A stretch of 57,864 nt of DNA from an uncultured Rhizobiaceae group bacterium (lineage in GTDB: Bacteria; Pseudomonadota; Alphaproteobacteria; Rhizobiales; Rhizobiaceae), in assembly GCA_947501445.1 (NCBI GenBank), contig CANMVS010000027.1, positions 1-57,864 of the forward strand. The letters are read 5' to 3'. Below, in pieces: positions 8,795 through 18,311 of the stretch; the stretch's first letter is position 1; each line of letters opens with the position of its first letter. The notes below the pieces were generated by a model. The model made no database searches, had not been told where the DNA came from, and worked only from the letters and a program-made list of their open reading frames with translations. The position numbers and the translations under genes are program-made.

Positions 8795-9814
8795 ATGGAA
8801 ATTGCAAAAAAAATCTCCGATTTCGAACGCAACAACAGCGAATTTGCAGCGCACACACTTGAACGCGCAGATCACTTCGCTTCCGATATTTATGGCTACA
8901 CGATAACCAGTCCACCACAAGACGAAGGTCCTCGCCCCATTTTTGGAGGTGCCTTTGTGCGGATTGATGACATAACATTTGTTGCCCATCGATCGAATCG
9001 CGAATTTGTCAGCACAAGGGAAACTGATGAAGATCAATTTTCTTTGGGTTTTCAGCTTGTCGGCCAAGCGCGTGTTGAAGATACCTACTTTGGTGAAATT
9101 CCGGCCTGCTCACCCCATCATGCAAGGATAATTCGCAATACAATTGGAACCAGATTCAGTGTGCCCGCACAGGATGTCGAAGCCTTTGTCGTTCTTATCC
9201 CGGCCAGGTTTCTTGAGGACCATGCCCGTACCCATTATGGAGATACGCCGGATGCACCCTTGCGGTTTGATCCGCTTTTCGACCTGACAACGCCTCAGGG
9301 GCATATGGTCAAATCATTGATCCACCATCTGATGACACTTCTGAGTTCCTCAGATGGTGTCATCAATGATCTTTGGACAACGCTTATCAAGGAACTAATT
9401 GCTTCAACGCTGATTGCCAACATATCCAGCAATTATAGCAGAACGACAGGCAAGGCTTCAGATAATGCCATTCCCGGCACCATGAGACGTGCTGAGGATT
9501 ATATGCATGCTCATGCCGATGAACCGCTGACAATTGGCGATCTTGCGCGGGAGGCCGGGTGCAGCGGGCGCGCCCTGCAGAACGCATTCAAGTCGTTCCG
9601 CAATACAACACCGATGGCCATGCTGCGCGACATCAGGCTTGATCGGGCACGCAGGGACCTCATGCACTGCGTTGGCAGTGTGACAGATATCGCGTGTCGT
9701 CGGGGGTTTAGCAACACCGGCCGTTTTTCGGCTCTATACAAGCAAAGGTTTGGTGAGCTTCCTTCACAAACCAGACCGCCACCCTTATGTGGATTTGATA
9801 GAAAACATGGTTGA
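8795..9814 (+). CDS. AraC-family transcriptional regulator
   Basis: A 339-residue regulator. The C-terminal double helix-turn-helix covers about residues 235-330 (EPLTIGDLAREAGCSGRALQ, then VTDIACRRGFSNTGRFSALY). The N-terminal part looks like an AraC_binding_2 ligand/dimerisation domain of the kind seen in regulators of aromatic and amine catabolism. The ATG at 8795 follows AGCAGGTAGG. It stands 94 bp after the DapA-family gene on the same strand and may control that module, but its target is not shown by the sequence. Confidence 0.9.
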   Translation: MEIAKKISDFERNNSEFAAHTLERADHFASDIYGYTITSPPQDEGPRPIFGGAFVRIDDITFVAHRSNREFVSTRETDEDQFSLGFQLVGQARVEDTYFGEIPACSPHHARIIRNTIGTRFSVPAQDVEAFVVLIPARFLEDHARTHYGDTPDAPLRFDPLFDLTTPQGHMVKSLIHHLMTLLSSSDGVINDLWTTLIKELIASTLIANISSNYSRTTGKASDNAIPGTMRRAEDYMHAHADEPLTIGDLAREAGCSGRALQNAFKSFRNTTPMAMLRDIRLDRARRDLMHCVGSVTDIACRRGFSNTGRFSALYKQRFGELPSQTRPPPLCGFDRKHG

Positions 9815-9889
9815 ATTTTCTGCCACCTGGAGATTGGCGCACATCTGTTGAGCCATCAAATGGTTCCATTTCAACAGGGCAGGTTCTGG

Positions 9890-9989
9890 ACCGTTTCACG
9901 GTTTGTCTGCAACGGGGCAACGGTGTCGAGCTTTGAACTTGTCGATGCATTCAGCTTTTGCCGATTCCGTCAAAACCTGAATTGCCCTA
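9890..9989 (+). repeat. Family 1 two-hairpin repeat, copy B (full length)
   Basis: A full-length copy between the AraC gene and the nucleotidyltransferase gene. Hairpin 1 is CCGTTTC / GCAACGG. Hairpin 2 is TTCAGCTTTTG / CAAAACCTGAA, with one mismatch, around the invariant loop CCGATTCCGT. It ends ATTGCCCTA, about 50 bp before the next start codon. Confidence 0.88.
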
Positions 9990-10038
9990 AACTGGGTGTT
10001 CATGCTCGAATCATCCATCAGGCACACGGGAGCAACCG

Positions 10039-10659
10039 TTGGATCATCTTCGCTATGCCGGGCTTTCGTTTGAAACCCAGCGTGAAGCCCTGTTTGAGAT
10101 CATGCGCGGTGAGCCGCTGATCCATGACGCGTTGATGACTGCACGCGCGCTGGTTCTACCGCAGTGGCGCATCGTTTCCGGTGCCATCTACAACACGGTG
10201 TGGAATGTATTGACCGGTCGGCCATCGGGGCATGGGATCAAGGATATTGATTTGACCTATTTCGACGACAAGGATGTGTCCTGGTCTGCTGAAGATGACG
10301 TAATCAAACGCGGGCAGGCCGCTTTTGCGCATAGTGCGCTACCCGTGGAGATACGCAATCAGGCGCGGGTGCATCTTTGGTTCAAGCAGCGGTTCGGTCT
10401 TGATTATGCGCCTTTAACCAATGGCGATGAGGCAATGGATCGCTTTGCTTCAAAAACCCATTCCGTGGGTATCAGGCTCGAACCGGATGATTCACTGAGC
10501 CTTTACGCACCTTTTGGTCTGGACGATATGTTTTCCTTCAGACTGGTTCCCAATACCGTATTGGACAACCGTGTGGGTCACCAGACCAAAGGCCTGCGGG
10601 CCAAGGAAGTGTGGCCGGAACTGACTCTTGTGCCATGGCCTGATTGTCCAAAATCCTGA
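10039..10659 (+). CDS. COG3575-type nucleotidyltransferase family protein
   Basis: A 206-residue protein matching the PF06042/COG3575 nucleotidyltransferase-like family. The signature ALVLPQWRIVSGAIYNTVWN leads to GHGIKDIDLTYFDDKDVSW, where the Asp-x-Asp is the expected metal-binding pair. The C-terminal half has HLWFKQRFGLDYAPLTNGDE and GIRLEPDDSLSLYAPFGLDD, both typical. The nucleotide acceptor is unknown. The TTG start at 10039 is preceded by CGGGAGCAACC. It is convergent with the GtrA gene, whose stop lies 20 bp away. Confidence 0.88.
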   Translation: MDHLRYAGLSFETQREALFEIMRGEPLIHDALMTARALVLPQWRIVSGAIYNTVWNVLTGRPSGHGIKDIDLTYFDDKDVSWSAEDDVIKRGQAAFAHSALPVEIRNQARVHLWFKQRFGLDYAPLTNGDEAMDRFASKTHSVGIRLEPDDSLSLYAPFGLDDMFSFRLVPNTVLDNRVGHQTKGLRAKEVWPELTLVPWPDCPKS

Positions 10660-10679
10660 ATTACTCCAGCTGCGAAAAA

Positions 10680-11057
10680 TTACCGACCGAACACGAGTTT
10701 GGCGTAGCCGGTATAGGAAAACACCGTGCCTGTTGCTGATCCGATTGTCAGGGCGACAACCGGTGGCAATTCCGGAACGAAGATCAACAGGCCGGAATAG
10801 ACCAGGTAATTGAGCAGGTTGGCTGCAATCCCAACACCGCCATAACGCATGCCTTCAACAGCTGCGGACCGGTTGCTTTTGCCAAATGTAAATGTGCGGT
10901 TCAGCAACCATGTCACCTGAAGTGCAATGGCAATAGCGATCAGTCTTGCGGTGAACGGATCGATATCCGTCCAGCGCAACAATCCCATCAGGACGCCGAC
11001 GTCAGCCAGAAACCCAAATCCGCCGACCACAACGAAACTCAACAGACGCTTTTTCAT
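10680..11057 (-). CDS. GtrA-family membrane protein
   Basis: A 125-residue protein with four transmembrane helices in the GtrA/DPMS pattern: SFVVVGGFGFLADVGVLMGL at the N-terminus, a conserved basic segment TWLLNRTFTFGK after helix 2, then two more helices. GtrA proteins are thought to assist translocation of lipid-linked sugars for surface polysaccharides. They often sit beside a polyprenyl-phosphate glycosyltransferase, but none is seen here. The start ATG is at 11057. Confidence 0.9.
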   Translation of the reverse strand: MKKRLLSFVVVGGFGFLADVGVLMGLLRWTDIDPFTARLIAIAIALQVTWLLNRTFTFGKSNRSAAVEGMRYGGVGIAANLLNYLVYSGLLIFVPELPPVVALTIGSATGTVFSYTGYAKLVFGR

Positions 11058-11633
11058 TCAGGTATTGGTTTCCCTGGCTTCATGCCACTGTGGCGCTCGA
11101 ATTGGCCGGATGCGCTGGCCCCGCGATTTCCGCGAAAGTCCGGATTACCCATATACAGCATCCTTATGTGTTCTGCACGGCAGAGCAACAAACATTTACC
11201 GGTTAGTGCGTTTTGCATTTATTGTGCACCACAGATCAAAGTCAAAACGCCAGGCAGGAAGCCGGATACAACATCAAACCAACTTAAAAGAGTGTGTGCT
11301 GGTATACAAAGCCCATTTTATCCCAATTCCTGGGTGAGGATATATTCATTGTGGGGATGAACCACAAGTGGGATGCACATGCAACACTTCAGCAACTTCC
11401 ATTTCACAGCGCAGCGCCTGTGCGAACCGACTGATATCATGGCCCATTCGCACGCATCGACCAATTTCTGCCGTGGGGTAATTGGGGCTTGCCCGTGGTA
11501 TGTAACGTCTACATCCATGGATCCATGCAATGGCAGAATTTTATTCAACCTTGGTTACGGGAGCGTAATGAGCTTATTATGGGATGGTTGATTCGACGAT
11601 TGTGGAGCCGACGAGATGAGAAAAGGGAGCGCC
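11058..11633. other. 576-bp intergenic stretch with no recognisable gene
   Basis: This divergent region lies between the GtrA and MepA genes. Several short open frames exist on both strands, but none has a recognisable protein signature or a ribosome-binding site. I see no tRNA or family 1 or 2 repeat. It probably carries the promoters of both genes and may hold a small RNA, which cannot be judged by eye. Confidence 0.4.
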
Positions 11634-12671
11634 ATGAGGCAGTTTTCGCGTCTTTTTACCTTTGTCATGCTGTTGGCTTTTGTTGCAGCGGGCCATGCTG
11701 TGGCGTCGGATACAATTCCGGCCAAAAAGCTATTTGGCGGTAAAAAACTGCCAGCCGCCATGCCAGCACAAGTGCATGGTTTCTATTCCAAAGGGTGTAT
11801 TGCCGGTGGCAAGGCGATTGCCATAGACGGCCCCTATTGGCAAGCCATGCGCCTAACACGTAATCGTCGCTGGGGCCATCCGGAGTTAATCGCGACTGTC
11901 GAACAATTGGCAATAGATGCTGCACAAAAAGATGGCTGGCCGGGCCTTCTTGTCGGTGATCTTTCGCAGCCAAGGGGCGGACCTATGTTGACGGGGCACG
12001 CATCGCATCAGGTCGGTCTGGACGCTGATATCTGGCTGACACCCATGCCTGACAGACGCTTCACCGCTACGGAGCGGGAGGCGACGAGCGCGATTTCCGT
12101 TCTCAGGGCCAAATCGGTTGTCGTAGACCCCAATATCTGGACCGAGGCACATGGGCGATTGATCATGCGTGCGGCAAGCTATCCACAGGTCCAGCGCATT
12201 CTGGTTCATCCCGGTATCAAGAAAAAACTGTGTGACAGCTGGAAGGGTGATCGGTCTGACCTGAATAAAGTCAGACCCTATTATGGCCATCACTATCACA
12301 TGCATATTCGTTTGCGTTGTCCCAAGGGTTCGACAAACTGCAAGGCGCAGAATGCTGTGCCTGCAGACAGTGGGTGCGGCAAGGCGCTCGATTGGTGGTT
12401 TGATGTTGCGCTGAAACCCAAAAAAGCGGTTAAACCAGCAAAGCCCGTGAAGCCGAAAAAACCCAAAAAACCCAGGCATGTCATGTTGAAGGACCTTCCC
12501 AAGGCCTGCGCCGTGGTTCTGGAAGCACCGGAACCGACGTCAGAGCTTGCAGTCACGTCCGTCGCCAGGGGGGTGACGGCCTCTGCCTTTGCGCCAGTGA
12601 AAATGATCCGGTCGCCCTTTTCGCTGCCGGCGCTTGTTCCTGTGCCGCAACCACGGCCGTCTGTGCAATAA
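11634..12671 (+). CDS. mepA: Penicillin-insensitive murein endopeptidase MepA
   Basis: A zinc LAS-family peptidase that cuts D-Ala-mDAP cross-links in peptidoglycan in the periplasm, 345 residues. A signal peptide ends near HAVA in residues 1-25. The metal/catalytic motifs are GPMLTGHASHQVGLDADIWL (His and Asp ligands) and YYGHHYHMHIRLRC near residue 222 (His ligand). The C-terminus after about residue 260 adds a Lys/Pro-rich stretch of PKK and KPK repeats and a Pro-rich end, beyond the usual MepA core. I prefer the ATG at 11634, preceded by AAGGGAG, over one six codons earlier. It is monocistronic, with a candidate terminator downstream. Confidence 0.93.
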   Translation: MRQFSRLFTFVMLLAFVAAGHAVASDTIPAKKLFGGKKLPAAMPAQVHGFYSKGCIAGGKAIAIDGPYWQAMRLTRNRRWGHPELIATVEQLAIDAAQKDGWPGLLVGDLSQPRGGPMLTGHASHQVGLDADIWLTPMPDRRFTATEREATSAISVLRAKSVVVDPNIWTEAHGRLIMRAASYPQVQRILVHPGIKKKLCDSWKGDRSDLNKVRPYYGHHYHMHIRLRCPKGSTNCKAQNAVPADSGCGKALDWWFDVALKPKKAVKPAKPVKPKKPKKPRHVMLKDLPKACAVVLEAPEPTSELAVTSVARGVTASAFAPVKMIRSPFSLPALVPVPQPRPSVQ

Positions 12672-12700
12672 GATTGCAACAATTTTCATTTATTGCCCTA

Positions 12701-12738
12701 CCGAAGCGTATTTCACTTCGGTGGTCGCTTTCTTTTGT
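12701..12738 (+). terminator. Candidate rho-independent terminator after mepA
   Basis: Hairpin ACCGAAG (12701-12707) / CTTCGGT (12717-12723) with a 9-nt loop, followed by a T-rich tract (GCTTTCTTTTGTG). It starts 29 bp after the mepA stop. The stem is short and the T tract interrupted, so confidence is moderate. Confidence 0.5.
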
Positions 12739-12843
12739 GTCGTAATTTTCCTATAGGATGAATTCAAATCGATTTAATACAGCAGAATTGACGGTTTGCC
12801 TGGGGCAATCGGCTTGTAATGCTGAGTTCCGGAGATTGACGAG

Positions 12844-13869
12844 ATGCCCAATATTATGGACCAGGATGCCATCATCCACTTTCCGATCCTGATTGGCGAC
12901 ATTGGGGGCACCAACGCCCGGTTTGCTATTTTGATGGATGCCTTTGCCCAACCGAAGGAATTTCCGGTTCTGGCTACGGCGGATTTCGAAACGCTGGAAG
13001 AGGCGATTCAGATCAATGTTCTAGATAAGACCTCGATCCAGCCAAGATCGGCCATTTTCGCAATCGCCGGTCCGGTGGACGGTGACGAAATTCAACTGAC
13101 AAATTGTCCATGGGTGGTACGCCCAAAGAAAATGATGGCTGTTTTTTGTCTGGATGATGTAATCGTTCTCAATGACTTTGAAGCCCAGGCACTGGCGGCG
13201 GCCTCATTGGATGAACAACATCGCTATGCGATTGGCGGTGGACAGATTGAACCCAATACGTCCCGCGTTGTTCTGGGCCCTGGCACCGGACTTGGTGTTG
13301 CCGGTCTTGTCTATTCCAACCACAATTGGATCCCGGTACCAGGTGAAGGTGGGCACATTGATCTTGGGCCGCGTACCGAACGTGATCTGGCTGTATTTCC
13401 TCACCTTGAACGCATTGGGGGCCGGGTTTCTGCCGAGCAGGTATTGTGTGGAAGTGGCCTGGTTAATCTCTACAATGCCGTATGCAAAGCCGATAAACAC
13501 AAGCCAGCCTATACGGCACCTGCGGAAATTACGGCCGCCGGGCTTGCCGGTACAGATCCGGTCGCCTCGGAAACACTATCCTTGTTTGCAACCTGCCTTG
13601 GCAGGGTAGCGGGCGATCTGGCGCTTGTATTCATGGCGCGGGGCGGGGTGTTTCTTGCCGGAGGTATAGCTCAAAAGATTGTTCCTATTTTGGAAAAACC
13701 TGAGTTTCGCGCAGCTTTTGAAGACAAGGCACCGCATGAAAACCTGTTGCAGTCGGTACCGACATTTGTCATTACACACCCGCTTGCGGCGCTATCCGGC
13801 CTGGCTTCCTATGCCCGTACGCCCATCCGCTTTGGGGTTGCGACAGATGGACGTCGCTGGAGAGCATAG
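12844..13869 (+). CDS. glk: Glucokinase
   Basis: ATP-dependent glucokinase of the ROK-independent Glk family (PF02685), 341 residues, phosphorylating glucose to glucose-6-phosphate in the cytosol. Visible motifs are the ATP-binding phosphate-1 loop [16 protein letters not shown] near residue 15, the catalytic-Asp region [27 protein letters not shown], and the sugar-binding [12 protein letters not shown]. The C-terminal [10 protein letters not shown] is also typical. The ATG follows CCGGAG. It is 60 bp upstream of an MsbA-like exporter gene, in the Hyphomicrobiales-type glk/ABC/dapB/gpmA order. Confidence 0.96.
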   Translation: MPNIMDQDAIIHFPILIGDIGGTNARFAILMDAFAQPKEFPVLATADFETLEEAIQINVLDKTSIQPRSAIFAIAGPVDGDEIQLTNCPWVVRPKKMMAVFCLDDVIVLNDFEAQALAAASLDEQHRYAIGGGQIEPNTSRVVLGPGTGLGVAGLVYSNHNWIPVPGEGGHIDLGPRTERDLAVFPHLERIGGRVSAEQVLCGSGLVNLYNAVCKADKHKPAYTAPAEITAAGLAGTDPVASETLSLFATCLGRVAGDLALVFMARGGVFLAGGIAQKIVPILEKPEFRAAFEDKAPHENLLQSVPTFVITHPLAALSGLASYARTPIRFGVATDGRRWRA

Positions 13870-13929
13870 GCAAAGCACAGCGAAGCGTATATAGAGCCGC
13901 TGTTACTCTTTTCTCGGGAATTACGTGCA

Positions 13930-15753
13930 GTGGTGAAAATACAAAAACCGCGGATTGATCCGGATTCAGTCTTAGGCATGCTGCGACGCATATTGTCGGA
14001 GAATGGGCGCGATTATATCGGCACCTATGCGATTGCCATAGTCTGCCTGATGTCTGTTGCCCTTTCGACGGCCTTCATGGCGTGGATTTTGGGTGACATG
14101 GTCGATGAGGCCTTTGCCAAACAACGCGGCGAAGTTGTCTGGCTTATCTGCGGATCGATATTTTTGGCCTTTTTGCTGCGCGGCCTTGCCTCCTATGGAC
14201 AGGCAGTTGCCCTGGCAAAGATTGGCAATAATATTGTTGCGCGCTATCAAAGAAGGTTGTTCAGCCATCTGATGGAGTTGGGTGTTGGCTTTCTTGGAGA
14301 GACACGTTCAGCCCAGCTCGCATCCCAGATCGGTCAGAATGCCGGTGGCATTCGTGATGTTCTTAATTTGACCATAACATCACTTGCGAAAGATCTATTG
14401 ACACTGGTGGCGCTTGTCGGCGTGATGATCTATCGCGATTGGATGTTAACGGCCGTCGTTTTCCTTGTTGGTCCGCCCATGGTGTTGGCCCTGCGCTACA
14501 TAGCCAAGCGCCTGCGTGCCGTGACGCGGGAAGCCGTTGTCGTCAACAGCCGCGTTTATGGTGTCATGCAGGAGACACTGCAGGGTATCGCCATTGTGAA
14601 AGCATTCACGATGGAAGATCAGCTGCGTGGAAAAATAAACGCACTCGTGACCGATGCGGAAGCCCGATCCAACCGCATTACGCGTCTATCAGAGCGCACC
14701 AGCCCGTTGACGGAAACACTCGCCGGATTGGCCATCTCGGGTGTTCTGTTTTATGCGGCGATCAATACAATCTATTATGATGCGCTGCCGGGTGATTTTA
14801 TCTCCTTTATTGGTGCGCTCCTTCTGGCCTATGATCCGGCGCGCCGATTGGCAAGGCTGCAGGTCAATATGGAACGCGCCGCTGTCAACGCGCGGATGAT
14901 TTACGAAATTCTGGATATCATACCCCATCAACCCGACACACCTGATGCAGAGAAACTGGAGGTCAGCGGGGGTGAAATCCGGCTGGAAAATGTCAGTTTT
15001 GGTTATAGTGCCGTAAGTCCCGTATTGAGCGATGTCAGTTTTGTCGCTGAAGCTGGCAAGACAACGGCGCTTGTCGGGCCATCGGGGGCCGGCAAGACGA
15101 CAATTGTCAATCTGTTGCCGCGGTTTTACGATATTTCGGAAGGGTGTATTCGAATTGATGGCCAGGATATTGCCCGCGTAACCAAACAATCGCTACGCCA
15201 TTCTCTGGCCTACGTATCGCAGCACCCCTATCTGTTTGAGGGCTCTCTGCGCGATAACATCCGTTATGGACGGCCGGAGGCCACCGACGCCGAGGTGGAG
15301 GAAGCGGCCCGTCTGGCCTATGCGCATGATTTCATTCTGGAGCAGCCCAAAGGTTACGATACATTGGTGGGTGAGGGCGGTTCAACCCTTTCCGGTGGCC
15401 AGCGACAACGACTGTCGATTGCCCGTGCGCTGATCCGAAATGCACCGATTTTATTGCTGGATGAGGCAACATCGGCATTGGATACCGAATCTGAAGTTTT
15501 TGTGCAAAAGGCGCTGGACCGGGCGATGAGCGGGCGGACAGTTCTGGTGATTGCGCACCGGCTCTCAACAATAGCAAGGGCAGACAAGATCATCGTTATG
15601 ATGCAGGGAAAAGTTGCCGAAGAGGGGACTCACCAGCAGCTGTCAGCGCTGGAAGATGGCACCTATGCGCGGTTCCTGAAATTGCAGGCGTTGGGGTTGG
15701 ATGAGGGCGACGATCAAAACCTCGAGCTTCTTGCAGGTGGAGAAAAAAAATGA
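13930..15753 (+). CDS. MsbA-like ABC exporter (fused permease and ATPase)
   Basis: A 607-residue half-transporter of the lipid/multidrug exporter type. The six-helix membrane domain spans about residues 30-325 and the nucleotide-binding domain about 345-590. Walker A is GPSGAGKTT near residue 385, the Q-loop is [14 protein letters not shown], the signature is [20 protein letters not shown], Walker B is [12 protein letters not shown], and the switch is IAHRLSTI. It would act as a homodimer in the inner membrane. Substrate is unknown; lipid A precursor or drugs are family possibilities. The start is GTG (13930 or the next codon, also GTG). The stop overlaps dapB by 4 bp. Confidence 0.93.
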   Translation: MVKIQKPRIDPDSVLGMLRRILSENGRDYIGTYAIAIVCLMSVALSTAFMAWILGDMVDEAFAKQRGEVVWLICGSIFLAFLLRGLASYGQAVALAKIGNNIVARYQRRLFSHLMELGVGFLGETRSAQLASQIGQNAGGIRDVLNLTITSLAKDLLTLVALVGVMIYRDWMLTAVVFLVGPPMVLALRYIAKRLRAVTREAVVVNSRVYGVMQETLQGIAIVKAFTMEDQLRGKINALVTDAEARSNRITRLSERTSPLTETLAGLAISGVLFYAAINTIYYDALPGDFISFIGALLLAYDPARRLARLQVNMERAAVNARMIYEILDIIPHQPDTPDAEKLEVSGGEIRLENVSFGYSAVSPVLSDVSFVAEAGKTTALVGPSGAGKTTIVNLLPRFYDISEGCIRIDGQDIARVTKQSLRHSLAYVSQHPYLFEGSLRDNIRYGRPEATDAEVEEAARLAYAHDFILEQPKGYDTLVGEGGSTLSGGQRQRLSIARALIRNAPILLLDEATSALDTESEVFVQKALDRAMSGRTVLVIAHRLSTIARADKIIVMMQGKVAEEGTHQQLSALEDGTYARFLKLQALGLDEGDDQNLELLAGGEKK

Positions 15754-16571
15754 CGGATATGCGATTGGTTGTTGTCGGCGCGGCAGGGCGTATGGGGCAG
15801 GCCCTGATTAACGCGATCGACGCCGTCGATGGGGCGGTCCTTGCCGCAGCTGTCGAGCGCCAAGGGTCACCGGCACTGGGTCGTGACGCATCACAACTTA
15901 CTGGACTGGGTCCAACTGGTGTCATTATCACGGATGATCCGCAAGCCGCTTTTGCCAGCGCCGATGGTGTGCTGGATTTTACCTCTCCGGCAGCTTCTGT
16001 TGAATTTTCGAAACTGGCGGCAAAACATGGATGTGTTCATGTCATTGGTACGACGGGCATGGAGACAGCACATGATGGCGCGATTGCAGATGCGTCCAGC
16101 AGCGCTGTCATTGTCAAATCGGGCAACATGAGCCTTGGTGTCAATTTGCTGAGTGTATTGGTTCGCCAGGCCGCCAAAGCATTGGAAGCGGCTGATTGGG
16201 ACATCGAAGTTCTTGAGATGCATCACAAGCACAAGGTTGATGCACCGTCCGGAACAGCCCTGTTGCTCGGGCAGGCCGCAGCTACGGGGCGCGATATTGA
16301 TTTGCAAAACAACAGCGTACGGGTGCGGGACGGCCAAACGGGCCCGCGCGAAGAAGGCACGATAGGCTTTGCGACGCTGCGTGGTGGTTCAGTGGTCGGT
16401 GAACATACGGTCATGCTCGCCGGTGAAGGTGAGATGGTTGAACTGACCCACCGGGCGCTTGATCGCTCAATTTTTGCCCGTGGGGCTGTCAAGGCTGCGC
16501 TATGGGCACGCGGCCGCCAGCCGGGCCTATATTCAATGCTCGATGTTCTCGGGCTATCGCAAAACCAATAG
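15750..16571 (+). CDS. dapB: 4-hydroxy-tetrahydrodipicolinate reductase
   Basis: The second committed step of lysine/diaminopimelate synthesis, NAD(P)H-dependent, in the cytosol. It has 273 residues, the usual length. The nucleotide-binding loop is [14 protein letters not shown] at the N-terminus. The family signature [20 protein letters not shown] near residue 155 carries the catalytic His and Lys and the substrate-binding GT. The ATGA overlap with the exporter upstream shows translational coupling. gpmA follows 20 bp later. Confidence 0.97.
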   Translation: MTDMRLVVVGAAGRMGQALINAIDAVDGAVLAAAVERQGSPALGRDASQLTGLGPTGVIITDDPQAAFASADGVLDFTSPAASVEFSKLAAKHGCVHVIGTTGMETAHDGAIADASSSAVIVKSGNMSLGVNLLSVLVRQAAKALEAADWDIEVLEMHHKHKVDAPSGTALLLGQAAATGRDIDLQNNSVRVRDGQTGPREEGTIGFATLRGGSVVGEHTVMLAGEGEMVELTHRALDRSIFARGAVKAALWARGRQPGLYSMLDVLGLSQNQ

Positions 16572-16591
16572 ATAGACGAAAGGCACTCATT

Positions 16592-17227
16592 ATGTCGGGA
16601 ACGCTTGTACTCGTGCGCCACGGCCAGTCCGATTGGAACCTCAAGAACCTGTTTACCGGGTGGAAAAACCCTGATTTGACCGAGCAGGGCCTCGCCGAAG
16701 CCATTGCGGGTGGTGTGGCGCTGCGTGACTACGGCATTCGCTTTGATATTGCCTTTACCTCAGTTCTGGTGCGCGCCGAGCGCACCTGCCAGATCATTCT
16801 TGACGGCATTGGCCAGCCGGACCTGGAAACGATACATGATCAGGCGCTCAACGAGCGTGATTACGGTGATCTGGCAGGTCTGAACAAGGATGATGCGCGG
16901 GAAAAATGGGGCGAAGATCAGGTGCATATCTGGCGTCGGTCCTATGATGTTCCGCCACCCGGTGGAGAAAGCCTCAAAGATACGGGCGCGCGCGTGTGGC
17001 CCTACTATATGAGCGAAATTCTGCCACGGGTTTTGCGCGGCGAGAATGTTCTGGTTGCCGCACACGGCAATTCACTGCGTTCGCTGGTCATGGTGCTTGA
17101 TCGTTTGAGTGAAAAGGAAATTACCGGCCTCAATCTGGCGACCGGGGTCCCCATGGTTTATAAACTCAAGGCGGATTCAACGGCTCAATCCAAGGAAGTT
17201 CTCGGAGATATGTCCAAGGCCCACTGA
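16592..17227 (+). CDS. gpmA: 2,3-bisphosphoglycerate-dependent phosphoglycerate mutase
   Basis: A glycolytic enzyme interconverting 3- and 2-phosphoglycerate, 211 residues. The active-site phosphohistidine is in [20 protein letters not shown]. The second catalytic His is in [14 protein letters not shown] near residue 155, and the catalytic Glu is in [12 protein letters not shown]. The ATG at 16592 is chosen because the family begins right there and AAGG precedes it; the open frame extending back into dapB is not real. It belongs to the glk-exporter-dapB-gpmA run and is followed 3 bp later by a GNAT gene. Confidence 0.96.
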   Translation: MSGTLVLVRHGQSDWNLKNLFTGWKNPDLTEQGLAEAIAGGVALRDYGIRFDIAFTSVLVRAERTCQIILDGIGQPDLETIHDQALNERDYGDLAGLNKDDAREKWGEDQVHIWRRSYDVPPPGGESLKDTGARVWPYYMSEILPRVLRGENVLVAAHGNSLRSLVMVLDRLSEKEITGLNLATGVPMVYKLKADSTAQSKEVLGDMSKAH

Positions 17228-17230
17228 ACA

Positions 17231-17704
17231 ATGAGTGATGATATCACCATACGTCTGGCGCTGCACAATGAGGCGAAGGCTTTGTCTTCGCTTTGCTGGC
17301 GCTCCAAGGCCCACTGGGGCTATGACGCACAGTTCATGGAACTCAGTCGTGAAGCCTTAACCGTTGCACCGGACTGGATTGCTGCGGGGCAGGTTATCGT
17401 CGCGGAGCAGGGTGGCATTGTTGCGGGTGTTGCTGCTCTGGCTGCGGATGAAAATCGCTACGAGCTGGCGGTGTTCTTCGTTGAGCCTGCCATGATGGGG
17501 CGCGGCGTGGGGGCGAAGCTCTACACGGCGATCATTGATCTGGCCCGTCGGAAAAACGTAGATCATCTGCATATTCTGGCGGACCCCAATGCGGCTTCGT
17601 TCTACGAAAAGATGGGCGCAAAAGCTGCCGGTACCGCGCCTTCTGATACGATACCAGGTCGCAGACTTCCGGTTTATACGGTTGGTGTAACAAGCCAGAC
17701 CTGA
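17231..17704 (+). CDS. GNAT-family N-acetyltransferase
   Basis: A 157-residue acetyl-CoA-dependent acyltransferase. The GNAT fold is shown by the N-terminal IRLALHNEAKALSSLCWRSK, the central strand GIVAGVAALAADENRYELAV, the acetyl-CoA pyrophosphate loop VEPAMMGRGVGAKLY (Q/R-x-x-G-x-G/A type) and the late FYEKMGAKAAGT. The acceptor cannot be inferred. It starts 3 bp after the gpmA stop and is probably co-transcribed. Confidence 0.9.
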   Translation: MSDDITIRLALHNEAKALSSLCWRSKAHWGYDAQFMELSREALTVAPDWIAAGQVIVAEQGGIVAGVAALAADENRYELAVFFVEPAMMGRGVGAKLYTAIIDLARRKNVDHLHILADPNAASFYEKMGAKAAGTAPSDTIPGRRLPVYTVGVTSQT

Positions 17705-17721
17705 CCGTTGTGTCATCATAT

Positions 17722-17747
17722 CAGGCAATTTGACTGAGAATTGTCTG
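17722..17747. promoter_or_regulatory. Putative Lrp/AsnC operator upstream of its regulator gene
   Basis: A 9-bp inverted repeat with one mismatch, CAGGCAATT-(8 bp)-AATTGTCTG, lies 73 bp before the Lrp/AsnC start. A further GACAATT half-site follows at 17765-17771. The same half-site, AATTGTCT, appears upstream of the ornithine cyclodeaminase gene at about 20500-20508. This suggests the regulator binds both places (inference). Confidence 0.45.
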
Positions 17748-17819
17748 AATCGTCATCCCTTTTTGACAATTTGCAGAAAGATGTTCAGTTTTCGCATGTG
17801 ATTCATGCGGGGTAATTTG

Positions 17820-18263
17820 ATGGCGAACACAGAACCAAAGCACGTCTATGACAGCGTTGATCGGGAGTTGATATCGCTTTTGCGCAATGACGGGCGAGCC
17901 CCTTTGTCCAAACTGGCGCAGATCATGCGCGTATCGCGTGGCACGATCCAGAATCGGTTGGATCGCCTGTTGGAATCGGGCACGCTTCTTGGTTTTACCA
18001 TTCGTGTGCGTGAGGATTATGATCTGGAATCGATCCGCGCAATCATGACAATTGAGGTGGCGGGAAAATCAACAACCCAGGTTATTCGCAAACTGCGTGG
18101 AATGCCTGAACTGCAAAAACTGCATACCACCAATGGGTCGTGGGATCTGGTTGCTGAAATTCTTACGTCAAATCTCTCGGAATTTGATCGTGTGTTGCGT
18201 GAAGTGCGGATGATCGATGGCATTATGAACAGCCAGACCAGTATTTTACTAAGTTCGGTTTAA
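17820..18263 (+). CDS. Lrp/AsnC-family transcriptional regulator
   Basis: A 147-residue feast/famine regulator. The helix-turn-helix covers about residues 10-60 (DRELISLLRNDGRAPLSKLA, SRGTIQNRLDRLLESG). A RAM effector-binding domain covers about residues 65-140 (IMTIEVAGKSTTQVIRKLRG, VAEILTSNLSEFDRVLREV). The ATG at 17820 with GGGG upstream is preferred over one five codons earlier. It faces the ctlX/ornithine cyclodeaminase operon tail-to-tail, with stops 48 bp apart, so it is the likely regulator of that arginine/ornithine pathway, with an amino acid as effector. Confidence 0.93.
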   Translation: MANTEPKHVYDSVDRELISLLRNDGRAPLSKLAQIMRVSRGTIQNRLDRLLESGTLLGFTIRVREDYDLESIRAIMTIEVAGKSTTQVIRKLRGMPELQKLHTTNGSWDLVAEILTSNLSEFDRVLREVRMIDGIMNSQTSILLSSV

Positions 18264-18311
18264 TCTACGCAGCACCGGTCATCCGCCGGTTCATTAAAAC
18301 CCAAAGGTCGG

